From Entomomonas sp945283395 (GTDB taxonomy: Bacteria; Pseudomonadota; Gammaproteobacteria; Pseudomonadales; Pseudomonadaceae), in NCBI GenBank assembly GCA_946480835.1, contig CAMLLC010000001.1, forward strand, positions 387,577-451,576: a stretch of 64,000 nt of DNA, read 5' to 3'. The position numbers and the translations under genes were made by a program. Numbering within the stretch: position 1 is the stretch's first letter; the number at the start of each line of letters is the position of its first letter. Of the stretch, positions 7,434 to 16,554 are shown one piece after another. The notes beneath the pieces were generated by a model, which searched no databases, was not told the DNA's origin, and worked only from the letters and a program-made list of their open reading frames with translations.

Positions 7434-10043
7434 TCAATTAGCTACAATATTAATTAACTTACCCGGTACTACTATTACTTTACGAATAGTGGTTTGTTCC
7501 GTATAGCGTTTAACTACATCACTATTACGCGCTGTTAGCTCTATTTCTTCTTTAGTAGCTCCAGCAGGTACCTCTATATTACCACGAAGTTTACCATTTA
7601 CCTGTACCACAATAGTTAATACATCTTGCAGCAAAGCACTTTCATCTATTGTAGGCCACGCCTCATCTATTATCGCTGTTTGATGCCCTAAGGCTTGCCA
7701 TAAAATATGGCAAATATGTGGCGTGATGGGCGATAACAATAAAACTACTGATTCCAAGCCCTCATGCAGAATAGCTCGATCCACTGACGTTGTAGTGGCC
7801 GCCTTATCAAGCACATTCATCAAAGTCATCACTGCTGCAATAGCAGTATTAAATTTATGATTTTGACCTATATCTTGGCTAGCTTGTTTAATAGCTAGAT
7901 GAATAGCTCTTCTTACCGCCTTTTGTTCAGCGGTTAAATGTTTGAAAGCAACACATTCGGGTAAACCTAAACTAATATGTTGATAAGCTAAACGCCAGAC
8001 TCTACGTAAAAATCTACAAGCTCCCTCTACTCCTGCATCTACCCATTCCAAACTCATATCAGGAGGCGAAGCAAACATCATAAATAACCGACAGGTATCA
8101 GCACCATATTGGTCTATCATAGTTTGCGGGTCAACTCCATTATTCTTGGATTTAGCCATCTTTTCCATGCCACCAATTGAAACTGGTTGACCATCACTAG
8201 TTAAGGTAGCCAAATTAATTCGACCTTTAGGGTCTTTGTCTACTAAAACCTCAGCAGGATTATACCAAGTATAATGCCCGGCGGAAGATTTACGATAATA
8301 TGTTTCCGCCAACACCATGCCTTGCGTTAATAAATTGACTACTGGCTCGTCTGATTTAACCAAGCCTTCATCACGCATTAATTTATGGAAAAATCGGGTA
8401 TAGAGTAAATGCAAAATAGCATGTTCTATACCGCCTATATATTGATCTACAGGTAGCCAATAATCAGCAGCGTCTTTATCTAACATACCACTGGTACAAT
8501 GAGGTGACGCATAACGTGCCATATACCAAGAACTTTCCACGAAAGTATCCATTGTGTCTGTTTCACGACGTGCAGCTTTACCACAGCAAGGACAAGTGGT
8601 TTGATAAAATTCAGGCATTTTAGTTAATGGACTACAACTACCATCAGGTACTACATCCTCTGGCAAAATCACTGGTAGTTGATCTTCAGCCACCGGCACA
8701 TCACCACAGCAATCACAATGCACGATAGGAATAGGACAGCCCCAATAACGTTGTCTGCTTATGCCCCAATCTCTCAATCTGAATTGAGTTTTGGCTTCAC
8801 CCAATTGTTTGGCTTGTAAGGCATTAGCTATGGCATTGAAGGCTTGTTCAAAATTAAGGCCATTAAATTCCCCTGAATTAATTAACGTTCCGTGCTGTGC
8901 ATAAGCATCTTGCCAAGGGGCAGGCACATCACCCCCTGCGCTGGTTTGAATAACCGCTTTAATAGGTAAATGATATTTCTGGGCAAAGGCATAATCCCGT
9001 TCATCATGGGCAGGCACTGCCATCACCGCCCCTTCCCCATAACTCATTAAAACATAATTAGCTACCCATACGTTAAGTTTATCCCCTGTTAAAGGATGTT
9101 TAACATATAGTTTAGTAGCCATACCCTCTTTTTCTTGAGTAGCTAAATCAGCTTCAGACACACCACCTTTTTTACATTTTTCAATAAAGGCTTGTAAAGC
9201 AACATCACCTTTAGCTGCTTGGCTAGCCAATGGATGCTCAGCAGCTACTGCTACATAAGTAGCTCCCATTAAAGTATCAGGTCTAGTGGTAAATACTTTT
9301 AACTGCCCAGCGTAACCTATAGTTGATTCATCATAAGGAAAACGTATTTCCATGCCTTTAGATTTACCAATCCAATTACGTTGCATGGTTTTAACTTGCT
9401 CTGGCCAGCCTGGCATCTTGTCTAAATCGTCTAGCAACTCTTGGGCATAAGCGGTAATTTTAAAATAGTACATAGGAATTTCGCGCTTTTCTATCACTGC
9501 TCCCGAGCGCCAACCCTTGCCATCTATTACTTGCTCATTAGCTAACACCGTTTGATCAACAGGATCCCAATTAACGGTACCATTTTTACGGTAAATAATG
9601 CCTTTTTTGAATAATTTAATAAATAACCATTGCTCCCAACGATAATAATCAGGTTTACAGGTTGTCACTTCCCGCGACCAATCTATGGCTAATCCAAGAC
9701 TTTTTAATTGCTTTTTCATATAAGCAATATTGTCATAAGTCCATTTAGCTGGCGCTACCTGATGCTTCATAGCTGCATTTTCAGCAGGCATTCCAAAAGC
9801 ATCCCACCCCATAGGTTGCAGAACATTTTTTCCCAGCATACGTTGATAGCGACTAATTACATCGCCAATAGTATAATTACGTACATGTCCCATATGCAGC
9901 TTACCACTAGGATATGGAAACATAGACAGACAATAATACTTTTCTTTATCCTTACGTTCAGTAGCTAAAAAAGATTGGTTTTGTTCCCAATAATCTTGAG
10001 CCTTTTGTTCAATCTCTTGGGGTAAATAATGTTCTTTTATCAT
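7434..10043 (-). CDS. leuS: Leucine--tRNA ligase
   Basis: The 869-residue class Ia synthetase attaches leucine to tRNA-Leu. The HIGH-type motif is HMGH at 50-53 within PYPSGKLHMGHVRNY. The KMSKS-type loop is KMAKSKNNG near residue 625, with the alanine variant. The CP1 editing domain spans roughly 225-420 and includes TTRPDTLMGATYVAVAAEHPL. A zinc-binding-type Cys cluster (CDCCGD and CPCCGKAARRETDTMD) lies between. The C-terminal anticodon and tRNA-binding domains are complete, so the length is normal. It is the first gene of a leuS-lptE-holA operon, preceded by a 260-base gap. Confidence 0.97.
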   Translation of the reverse strand: MIKEHYLPQEIEQKAQDYWEQNQSFLATERKDKEKYYCLSMFPYPSGKLHMGHVRNYTIGDVISRYQRMLGKNVLQPMGWDAFGMPAENAAMKHQVAPAKWTYDNIAYMKKQLKSLGLAIDWSREVTTCKPDYYRWEQWLFIKLFKKGIIYRKNGTVNWDPVDQTVLANEQVIDGKGWRSGAVIEKREIPMYYFKITAYAQELLDDLDKMPGWPEQVKTMQRNWIGKSKGMEIRFPYDESTIGYAGQLKVFTTRPDTLMGATYVAVAAEHPLASQAAKGDVALQAFIEKCKKGGVSEADLATQEKEGMATKLYVKHPLTGDKLNVWVANYVLMSYGEGAVMAVPAHDERDYAFAQKYHLPIKAVIQTSAGGDVPAPWQDAYAQHGTLINSGEFNGLNFEQAFNAIANALQAKQLGEAKTQFRLRDWGISRQRYWGCPIPIVHCDCCGDVPVAEDQLPVILPEDVVPDGSCSPLTKMPEFYQTTCPCCGKAARRETDTMDTFVESSWYMARYASPHCTSGMLDKDAADYWLPVDQYIGGIEHAILHLLYTRFFHKLMRDEGLVKSDEPVVNLLTQGMVLAETYYRKSSAGHYTWYNPAEVLVDKDPKGRINLATLTSDGQPVSIGGMEKMAKSKNNGVDPQTMIDQYGADTCRLFMMFASPPDMSLEWVDAGVEGACRFLRRVWRLAYQHISLGLPECVAFKHLTAEQKAVRRAIHLAIKQASQDIGQNHKFNTAIAAVMTLMNVLDKAATTTSVDRAILHEGLESVVLLLSPITPHICHILWQALGHQTAIIDEAWPTIDESALLQDVLTIVVQVNGKLRGNIEVPAGATKEEIELTARNSDVVKRYTEQTTIRKVIVVPGKLINIVAN

Positions 10044-10244
10044 GATAATTTAAATCAATGTCAGTTAACTGTTCTAAACTGCTTAGCATACAATAGTTAT
10101 TAATAGATAAAAAGCTAAAGAAGAATTTCTATTAATAAATTCTTGCTTATTATGTTATTTATTAATCCACCTTAAGCAAGGCATTCATAATCTATTATAA
10201 CTAAGGCAGAAGTATCAAACATACGAGCTGCTATCTTACAAATA

Positions 10245-10272
10245 AGAGAATTAACTTTAGCGTTAATCCTCT
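10245..10272 (-). terminator. Possible terminator downstream of tex
   Basis: An imperfect inverted repeat (11 bases per arm, one mismatch, 6-base loop) lies about 30 bases past the tex stop on the transcribed strand and is followed by TATTTG. The T-tract is short, so this is a moderate candidate. The rest of the 260-base tex-leuS gap holds one more A/T-rich inverted repeat around 10111-10134 (8-bp arms) and no reading frame I trust. Confidence 0.4.
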
Positions 10273-10303
10273 TTCACTATTAGCTTATGCCATTATAAAC
10301 TTA

Positions 10304-12640
10304 TTATTTCTTTTTAAGCTGTTTAGCATTGGCAAAAAGTGCTGCCATCGCATTATTAACAAGGGCTGTTTTAGCTTTGGGGGTTACCTTATGGGAGTTA
10401 TTCTTCCCTTTCAAATCTGGTTTATGGCTAGCATTACTCTCTATTTTTTGGCCCGGCGTGTCACCTAATCTCATAGACAGTGCTATACGATGACGGTCAA
10501 TATCCACTTCCATTACTTTAACCTTTACTATATCTCCAGCCTTCACTACGCGGTGCGGGTCTTTCACAAAGGTTTCTGCTAAGGCACTGATATGTACTAG
10601 ACCATCTTGATGTACCCCAATATCTACAAAAGCACCAAAATTAGTCACATTGGTAACTACACCCTCCAACATCATTCCTAATTTAAGATCTTGTAAAGTC
10701 TCCACCCCCTCTTGAAACACAGCCGTCTTAAACTCAGGACGGGGATCACGACCAGGTTTATCGAGCTCGCTTAAAATATCAGTCACCGTAGGCAAACCAA
10801 AGGTTGTATCTGTAAACTGACTAGGATCTAATTGCTTTAAGAAGGCAGAATCACCTATTAATGAGCTAATATCTTTACCCGTTTGCGTGGCAATACGCTC
10901 AACCACAGGATAAGCTTCGGGGTGAACAGCTGACCTATCTAATGGATTATCGCCATTCATTATCCTTAAAAAACCCGCCGCTTGTTCAAATGTTTTTTCT
11001 CCTAAGCGACTAACTTTTTTGAGTTCATTACGAGTTTTAAACACACCATTCTCATCCCTATAATTAACAATATTTTGAGCAATAGTGCTATTTAATCCTG
11101 AGATACGCGCTAATAAGGCACTTGAGGCAGTATTTACATCCACCCCTACTGCATTGACACAATCTTCTACTACCGCATCCAATGAGCGGGCTATTTTAAG
11201 TTGTGACACATCATGCTGATACTGCCCTACGCCGATAGATTTAGGGTCAATTTTAACTAATTCGGCCAAGGGGTCTTGCAATCGACGGGCAATAGATACT
11301 GCGCCTCTTAATGATACATCCAATTCAGGAAACTCTTTAGCCGCTAGTTCTGAGGCTGAATACACTGAAGCCCCTGCTTCACTCACTACTATCTTGGTCA
11401 TTTGAAGGCCGGCATATTTCTTAATCAATTCGGCGGCTAATTTGTCTGTCTCACGGCTAGCCGTGCCATTGCCAATAGAAATTAAATCTACTTGGTGTTT
11501 AGCACACAATTTAGCTAAGGTAGCTATACTCTTATCCCACTCATTTCGTGGTGCATGAGGATAAATAGTATCGGTAGCTAATAGTTTTCCCGTAGCATCT
11601 ACCACCGCCACCTTTACTCCTGTTCTTAAACCGGGATCTAAGCCTAAGGTAGCTCTCGGCCCAGCAGGGGCCGCTAACAATAAATCATGTAAATTACGAG
11701 CAAACACGCTGATGGCCCCATCTTCTGCTTGCTCTCTTAACTCACCTAATAAATCAGTTTCAATATGATTATAGAGTTTAACTTTCCAAGTCCAACGCAC
11801 TACTTCAGCTAACCATTTATCAGCAGCTCTATCTAAATTTTGAATACCATACCAAGCAGCGATCATAGTTTCACAAGGATGACTACTAACAGCCTCATCA
11901 TCTACTACTAAAGAAATAGATAACACGCCTTCATTACGGCCACGAAAAACCGCTAACGCGCGATGAGAAGGTAATTTTTTTAAAGGTTCATTATAGTCAA
12001 AATAGTCGCTGAATTTAGCTCCTTCTTGCGCCTTACCTTCCACCACATGGGCTGTCAACTTAGCTGACTGCTTCATAAAATGACGTAGCTTCTCTAACAG
12101 ATTAGCATCTTCTGAGAAACGCTCCATCAAAATATATTTAGCACCATCTAAAGCTGCTTTAGTATCCGCTACCCCTTTATCGGCATTAATAAATTGGCTA
12201 GCTTCTGTTTCAGGGTCTTTAGTAGGGTTTTCAAACAATAAATCAGCTAAAGGCTCTAAGCCTGCTTCTATAGCAATCTGACCTTTAGTGCGGCGTTTTG
12301 GTTTATAAGGAAGATATAAATCTTCCAAACGAGTTTTAGTATCTGCTTGTTCTAACTCAGCTTGCAACTCAGGCGTTAATTTACCCTGTTCTTCAATGCT
12401 AGATAAAATAGTCGCTCTACGTTCATCTAACTCCCTTAAATAACGTAATCGTTCTTCTAATAACCTTAACTGTGTATCATCTAAACTACCTGTCACTTCT
12501 TTTCTATAACGAGCGATAAAGGGTACTGTAGCACCTTCATCTAACAATGCCACCGCGGCAGCTACCTGATTAGCAGAGACCTTGCCTGTAGGTAATAAAG
12601 ATAATTCTTCAGCAATACGCATATTAAGACTATTCATCAT
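10304..12640 (-). CDS. tex: RNA-binding transcriptional accessory protein Tex
   Basis: The 778-residue protein is a full-length Tex, a multi-domain nucleic-acid-binding factor related to eukaryotic Spt6. The N-terminal Tex domain contains FIARYRKEVTGSLDDTQLRLLEERLRYL (from about residue 40). The YqgF-like RNase-H fold has LGLDPGLRTGVKVAVVD (about 333-349). The helix-hairpin-helix region includes SALLARISGLN and KKVSRLGEKTFEQAAGFLRI. The C-terminal S1 domain (about 650-725) has EGVVTNVTNFGAFVDIGVHQDGLVHIS. A Lys-rich tail follows. It stands as a single gene. Confidence 0.95.
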   Translation of the reverse strand: MMNSLNMRIAEELSLLPTGKVSANQVAAAVALLDEGATVPFIARYRKEVTGSLDDTQLRLLEERLRYLRELDERRATILSSIEEQGKLTPELQAELEQADTKTRLEDLYLPYKPKRRTKGQIAIEAGLEPLADLLFENPTKDPETEASQFINADKGVADTKAALDGAKYILMERFSEDANLLEKLRHFMKQSAKLTAHVVEGKAQEGAKFSDYFDYNEPLKKLPSHRALAVFRGRNEGVLSISLVVDDEAVSSHPCETMIAAWYGIQNLDRAADKWLAEVVRWTWKVKLYNHIETDLLGELREQAEDGAISVFARNLHDLLLAAPAGPRATLGLDPGLRTGVKVAVVDATGKLLATDTIYPHAPRNEWDKSIATLAKLCAKHQVDLISIGNGTASRETDKLAAELIKKYAGLQMTKIVVSEAGASVYSASELAAKEFPELDVSLRGAVSIARRLQDPLAELVKIDPKSIGVGQYQHDVSQLKIARSLDAVVEDCVNAVGVDVNTASSALLARISGLNSTIAQNIVNYRDENGVFKTRNELKKVSRLGEKTFEQAAGFLRIMNGDNPLDRSAVHPEAYPVVERIATQTGKDISSLIGDSAFLKQLDPSQFTDTTFGLPTVTDILSELDKPGRDPRPEFKTAVFQEGVETLQDLKLGMMLEGVVTNVTNFGAFVDIGVHQDGLVHISALAETFVKDPHRVVKAGDIVKVKVMEVDIDRHRIALSMRLGDTPGQKIESNASHKPDLKGKNNSHKVTPKAKTALVNNAMAALFANAKQLKKK

Positions 12641-12887
12641 TCTCTTATAATAACCACACCAATAAAAAGCCGCTAGTATAACAACCAGTGTCGCTAATCT
12701 CTAATAAATTTATAAGTCTCTAAGCTAGAACTATGTTCCCTTAATAACTTTTACCTTGCTAATGTTTACTAACTACCTGTTAAGAAATGGCAACTTTATG
12801 TTCTGACTGTTCCAAGCACAGCATATGGCTAATGGATTTTGATTAAGCTAATTAACATATTTTTGTTTTTTTCTTTCTATATGAAAA

Positions 12888-14165
12888 CTATCCAAAAAAC
12901 CAATAACATACTAAAATAGAAGCTATAACGCCTACTATATCACAAAATAGAGCGCAACCTACCGCATGGCGTACTTTTTGAATACCTACTGAGCCAAAAT
13001 AAACGGCTAATACATAAAAAGTTGTTTCAGTACTGCCCTGCATAGTAGCAGCAACTAATGCTGGAAAACTATCCACTCCATAGTTCTGCATAGTTTCTAA
13101 CATCATTCCCCTAGCACCACTACCCGAAAATGGCTTTATTAAAGCGGTAGGCAAAGCATCAACAAACCTAGTATCAAGTCCTAATAAATACACTAATTGC
13201 CGTAGTAAATCGAGCCCATAATCCAATGCTCCAGACGCTCTTAACACCCCTATAGCACAAAGCATTGCCACTAAATAAGGCAATAAGTTCTTAGCCACAT
13301 CAAAAGCTTCTTTGGCCCCTTCAATAAAAGCATCATAGACAGCTACCTTACGATACGCTCCTACCATCAAAAATAATAAAATTAAACTAAATAAGGTTAA
13401 GTTACCTAATAACGACGAGAAAGTGGCTAAGCTAGTCCCTTTAAGCCCTAATGCGTAAATTAATTGGTTTAACGCATAATAGCTGGTGGATGTTAATCCA
13501 ACCGATATACAAACAAATAAGCCTAATAGCAGACCTAACCCAGCAAACCAAAGTAACACCACAGAGTCAAACAGCTTTAATCGTTGCATAAAAGCCACAC
13601 TTAATAATCCTGCTAAGGTAGAAGTACTGGTAGCTAATAAAATAGGCAGAAATACCATGGTAGGGTCTGGTGCGCCCTGTTGTCCCCGAAAAATAAAAAT
13701 AGTAATAGGTAATAATGTGAGGGAAGAGGCATTAAGTACTAAAAATAAAATTTGCGCATTAGTAGCTACTATTTTACTAGGATTTAATGCTTGTAAAGCT
13801 TTCATTGCCTTTAAGCCGATTGGCGTAGCAGCATTATCCAAGCCTAAAGCATTCGCCGTGAAATTAAGGGTAATTAAACCAATCGCAGGATGTCCTTTGG
13901 GTACTTCAGGCATTAGACGTTCAAATAATGGCCCTAATACTTTAGCCAATACCTCTATTACGCCAGCCTTTTCTGCTATTTTTAAAATGCCCATCCATAA
14001 GGTCAACGTACCAAATAACACTATCATAATATCAACTGACATTTTAGCCATACTAAAGAGGCTATTGACCATTTGAGCAAATACTTCTAGATCGCCACCT
14101 AAACAGCGTACTAGTCCTGCCAACGCGGCAATAATAAAAAAGCCTAGCCATAAATAGTTAAGCAT
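12888..14165 (-). CDS. Nucleoside-recognition (SpmA/SpmB-like) membrane protein
   Basis: About 425 residues with many hydrophobic spans. ATG 14163-14165 is preferred because AAGGA lies 7 bases upstream; the longer TTG start includes this site. Two related halves correspond to SpmA and SpmB of Bacillus fused in one chain: the first has NFTANALGLDNAATPIGLKAMKALQ (about 105-130), the second PFSGSGARGMMLETMQNYGVDSFPALVAATMQGSTETTFYVLAVYFGSVG (about 340-390). These are Gate/nucleoside-recognition family motifs. The name is historical: non-sporulating gammaproteobacteria carry it, and its transported molecule is not known. It is a single gene. Confidence 0.85.
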   Translation of the reverse strand: MLNYLWLGFFIIAALAGLVRCLGGDLEVFAQMVNSLFSMAKMSVDIMIVLFGTLTLWMGILKIAEKAGVIEVLAKVLGPLFERLMPEVPKGHPAIGLITLNFTANALGLDNAATPIGLKAMKALQALNPSKIVATNAQILFLVLNASSLTLLPITIFIFRGQQGAPDPTMVFLPILLATSTSTLAGLLSVAFMQRLKLFDSVVLLWFAGLGLLLGLFVCISVGLTSTSYYALNQLIYALGLKGTSLATFSSLLGNLTLFSLILLFLMVGAYRKVAVYDAFIEGAKEAFDVAKNLLPYLVAMLCAIGVLRASGALDYGLDLLRQLVYLLGLDTRFVDALPTALIKPFSGSGARGMMLETMQNYGVDSFPALVAATMQGSTETTFYVLAVYFGSVGIQKVRHAVGCALFCDIVGVIASILVCYWFFG

Positions 14166-14500
14166 TAGGCAATCCTTAATAAAAAGTAATGACAAAGCGT
14201 CTAATTATTATCGCATGATTTAGTTAGACAATAATATATAACTATAGCTTTTTTATTAGTTTACACTGCCAAGTTCACTGCCCCTCTGCTAGCAAAACAG
14301 GCTATCACAAATACTTTTCCTAAAAACTCAATCTCTCTTGCGAGTTAAGAGCATTAATTAACTATTATACAAGACTCTTCAAATTACCTATTTCACAAAA
14401 GCAAGCTGTAATGACAATGAGTTATCTTGCTGTAACAAAAATATTTTAGGCCGCTAAACTATTATCATTTAAACCTTCTTCCTTATAGATTAGTTTAAAA
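14166..14500. other. Intergenic region before the spanin pair
   Basis: About 335 AT-rich bases between the divergent SpmAB-like gene and the spanin genes. A 6-bp inverted repeat (AGCAAG ... CTTGCT, 20-base loop, about 14400-14431) is the only structure noticed. There is no sign of a holin, endolysin, integrase or att-like repeat. Confidence 0.4.
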
Positions 14501-14851
14501 ATGAATAAGTTAAATAAATATGCAATCTTTGGCTTCATATTAATATTAACTATATTAGCTGGCTATAGCTATTATTTAAACAATAAGTGGCATAGTACAA
14601 CTATTAAATTAGACCAAACCACGCAACAACTTAAGAAAAATATAGAAATTAATAATCAACAGCAACATATCATAGCCACACTCGCTCAGCAAAATGAGTT
14701 AGCACGTCAATATGTAAATCAAGTATCGGCTTTAAAACAGCAAAATGAACAAGCAATAGAGCAATTACAACAGCAATTTAAGAGAAAACAAAATGACAAT
14801 AAAACTATTCGTGATTGGTCTTATCAGCCTTTGCCTGATGGCCTGTACTAA
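14501..14851 (+). CDS. Rz-like inner-membrane spanin (P2 LysB type), orphan
   Basis: The 116-residue protein has one N-terminal membrane span (about 8-27) and a long periplasmic Gln-rich coiled coil (about 35-100). It ends in RDWSYQPLPDGLY, which resembles the C-terminus of phage P2-type LysB/Rz i-spanins. Spanins fuse the inner and outer membranes in the last step of phage lysis. The partner Rz1-like lipoprotein begins inside its 3' end in the +1 frame, the diagnostic nested arrangement. No holin, endolysin or structural phage genes flank it, so it is an orphan remnant or a domesticated pair. The call rests on architecture and C-terminal resemblance. Confidence 0.7.
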   Translation: MNKLNKYAIFGFILILTILAGYSYYLNNKWHSTTIKLDQTTQQLKKNIEINNQQQHIIATLAQQNELARQYVNQVSALKQQNEQAIEQLQQQFKRKQNDNKTIRDWSYQPLPDGLY

Positions 14852-15062
14852 TAAACCCTTAGTTCAAAGCCAAGTGATAGTAATTAAGCCACCTGTTATA
14901 ACAAGCTGTAAAAAAATGACAATAACGGATTGTCAGCCTAAAACCAATGGCGAACTCTATCAATGTGCGTTACAAATAATTAAAGAACTAGCCCTTTGTG
15001 CAGCCCAAACCGAGGCACTCATTAATTGGCACCATGCAGTTGACCAACCAGCGCAACGATAA
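14793..15062 (+). CDS. Rz1-like outer-membrane spanin lipoprotein (P2 LysC type), orphan
   Basis: The 89-residue product starts within the Rz-like gene in the +1 frame and overlaps it by 59 bases. A signal peptide with lipobox LMAC gives a lipidated cysteine at residue 18. The C-terminal half, TNGELYQCALQIIKELALC then AAQTEALINWH, resembles P2 LysC and related o-spanins (GDL-x-L-x-LC-x-ALxxW pattern). Four additional cysteines (residues about 39, 46, 57, 68) could form disulfides in the periplasm. The preserved overlap, frames and lipobox argue that the pair is under selection or recently acquired. Confidence 0.72.
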   Translation: MTIKLFVIGLISLCLMACTNKPLVQSQVIVIKPPVITSCKKMTITDCQPKTNGELYQCALQIIKELALCAAQTEALINWHHAVDQPAQR

Positions 15063-15103
15063 CAATGTTATACTAATGAGATAGACATCATTAGAGATAA
15101 CTT

Positions 15104-15562
15104 ATGCACATTTGGATTGATGCCGATGCTTGTCCTAAAGTAGCTAAAGAATTGACTTATAAATTCGCAAAGCAAAGGAACTTAACTGTCACCCTAGTAG
15201 CAGGGCAAGGCCAAGTTAAGCCTATGTTTAATTGGGTAAAGCTGATAGTAGTACCTACAGGCATGGATGCAGCCGATAATTATTTGGTAGAACATAGCCA
15301 AGCTGGTGATTTGGTGATATGTAGTGATATTCCACTAGCTGATCGCTTAATCAAACAACAGGTAGCCGTGTTAGATCCTAAAGGACGTGAACTCACCATA
15401 GACAATATGGCAAATAAACTGGCTATGCGCAATCTTTTCACCGAACTGAGGGATTTAGGGCAAATTAATAGCCAGCAAGCCAGCTATAGTGATAAAGACA
15501 AACAAGCATTTGCCAACGCCCTTGACCGATTATTAACAAAGCTTAGCAAACTAACCAAATAG
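15104..15562 (+). CDS. YaiI/YqxD family protein (DUF188, PIN-like)
   Basis: The 152-residue protein opens with the family signature MHIWIDADACPKVAKEL and has further conserved blocks: VPTGMDAADNYLVE (about 50-63), GDLVICSDIPLADRLI (about 68-83) and LDPKGRELT. The acidic residues in DADACP and the second DxxLADR are arranged as in PIN-like nucleases, which suggests RNA or DNA hydrolysis, but no substrate has been firmly assigned to this family as far as I know. It follows the Rz1-like gene by 41 bases, on the same strand, with its own start. Confidence 0.88.
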   Translation: MHIWIDADACPKVAKELTYKFAKQRNLTVTLVAGQGQVKPMFNWVKLIVVPTGMDAADNYLVEHSQAGDLVICSDIPLADRLIKQQVAVLDPKGRELTIDNMANKLAMRNLFTELRDLGQINSQQASYSDKDKQAFANALDRLLTKLSKLTK

Positions 15563-15631
15563 CTAGGAATAGCCAGTAAATAGCCTTTATAATAATCTTC
15601 TTAGTACAATCTTCAACAAAGTGATTCTCTG

Positions 15632-16525
15632 ATGGATAATAAATCTCTACCGCTAGTAACTGTAATTATTGCTTCCTACAACCATGCCCACTATATAGAG
15701 CAAACTATTGATAGTGTGGTGCAGCAAACTTATCCTCAGATAGAATTATTAGTGATAGATGATGGTTCAAAAGATCACAGTGTAGCGCTTTTAACTCAAC
15801 TTCAAAAAAAATATGGTTTCGATTTACTCATTCAACAAAACAAAGGGTTATCTCGCACTTTAAATGAGGCTATTGCAAGGGCTAAAGGATCTTTTATTGT
15901 CTCTTTTGGATCAGATGATATTATGCTACCTAATCGCATTGCCACCCAAATAGCCTACCTCAAAGATAAACCCGAGGTAGGAATTTGCGCCTCTAACATG
16001 GATATTATTGATGCAGAAGGTAAACTCTATCCAGATAGTAAACAAAAACATCGCCATGCCCCTTTTCGACGGCTAAATTTTGAAGATGTTTTTTTACAGT
16101 CCAAACCCGGTGCTATGGCCGCTACGCTCATGTTTCGTAAAGAAGCACTTGATAAGGTAGGGGGATTTGATCCTAATATTCGCTTAGAAGATGTGTATAT
16201 CATGCTAGCCATAACCCACGCTGGTTATTTCATGGATATCTTACCTGATGTGCTATCACTTTACCGACAACATGCGACTAATACTTATAAAAATTTACCC
16301 TTTATGTTTGATAATGCCTGTATGACTTATGCTCGCTTTAAAGACTCACCTCATTACCAAGAGGTACAAATGCGGATGTGTAATTCTATGTTCTTAAAAA
16401 GCGCCGCTAAAGATAAAACATTAGCTAAACGTATATTGAAACAAATTCCCATTAAATACTGGAATAGTAAAACTATTAGGGGACTATTTAGACTTTGCTT
16501 TAGTAAAACCGCCAAAAATACCTAA
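15632..16525 (+). CDS. Glycosyltransferase family 2 (GT-A fold)
   Basis: A 297-residue GT2 enzyme. The GT-A core begins at VTVIIASYNHAHYIEQTIDSV (9-29), with VIDDGSKD at 41-48 and a metal-binding GSDD at 93-96. The acceptor-side segment GGFDPNIRLEDVYIMLAITHAGYF has the usual ED catalytic base near residue 190. No membrane span is seen, so it is probably cytoplasmic or membrane-peripheral. It is convergent with rmlA, which makes dTDP-glucose, so a link to cell-surface glycan is plausible but not shown. The acceptor is unknown. Confidence 0.85.
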   Translation: MDNKSLPLVTVIIASYNHAHYIEQTIDSVVQQTYPQIELLVIDDGSKDHSVALLTQLQKKYGFDLLIQQNKGLSRTLNEAIARAKGSFIVSFGSDDIMLPNRIATQIAYLKDKPEVGICASNMDIIDAEGKLYPDSKQKHRHAPFRRLNFEDVFLQSKPGAMAATLMFRKEALDKVGGFDPNIRLEDVYIMLAITHAGYFMDILPDVLSLYRQHATNTYKNLPFMFDNACMTYARFKDSPHYQEVQMRMCNSMFLKSAAKDKTLAKRILKQIPIKYWNSKTIRGLFRLCFSKTAKNT

Positions 16526-16530
16526 CTAAC

Positions 16531-16549
16531 GAGGGGCTTCCCCCCCCTT
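16531..16549. terminator. GC-rich hairpin with C8 tract between convergent genes (weak)
   Basis: The 29-base gap between the GT2 and rmlA stops holds GAGGGG, a 3-base spacer and eight Cs (16540-16547). A GGGG/CCCC stem is possible. No good T-tract follows on the plus strand, so a bidirectional terminator is only a weak suggestion. Confidence 0.3.
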
Positions 16550-16554
16550 AATGC

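Noticed and set aside
13486..14076. 196-codon open frame opposite the SpmAB-like gene
   Set aside because: It is a shadow of a well-supported membrane protein gene; its own translation has no family-like pattern.
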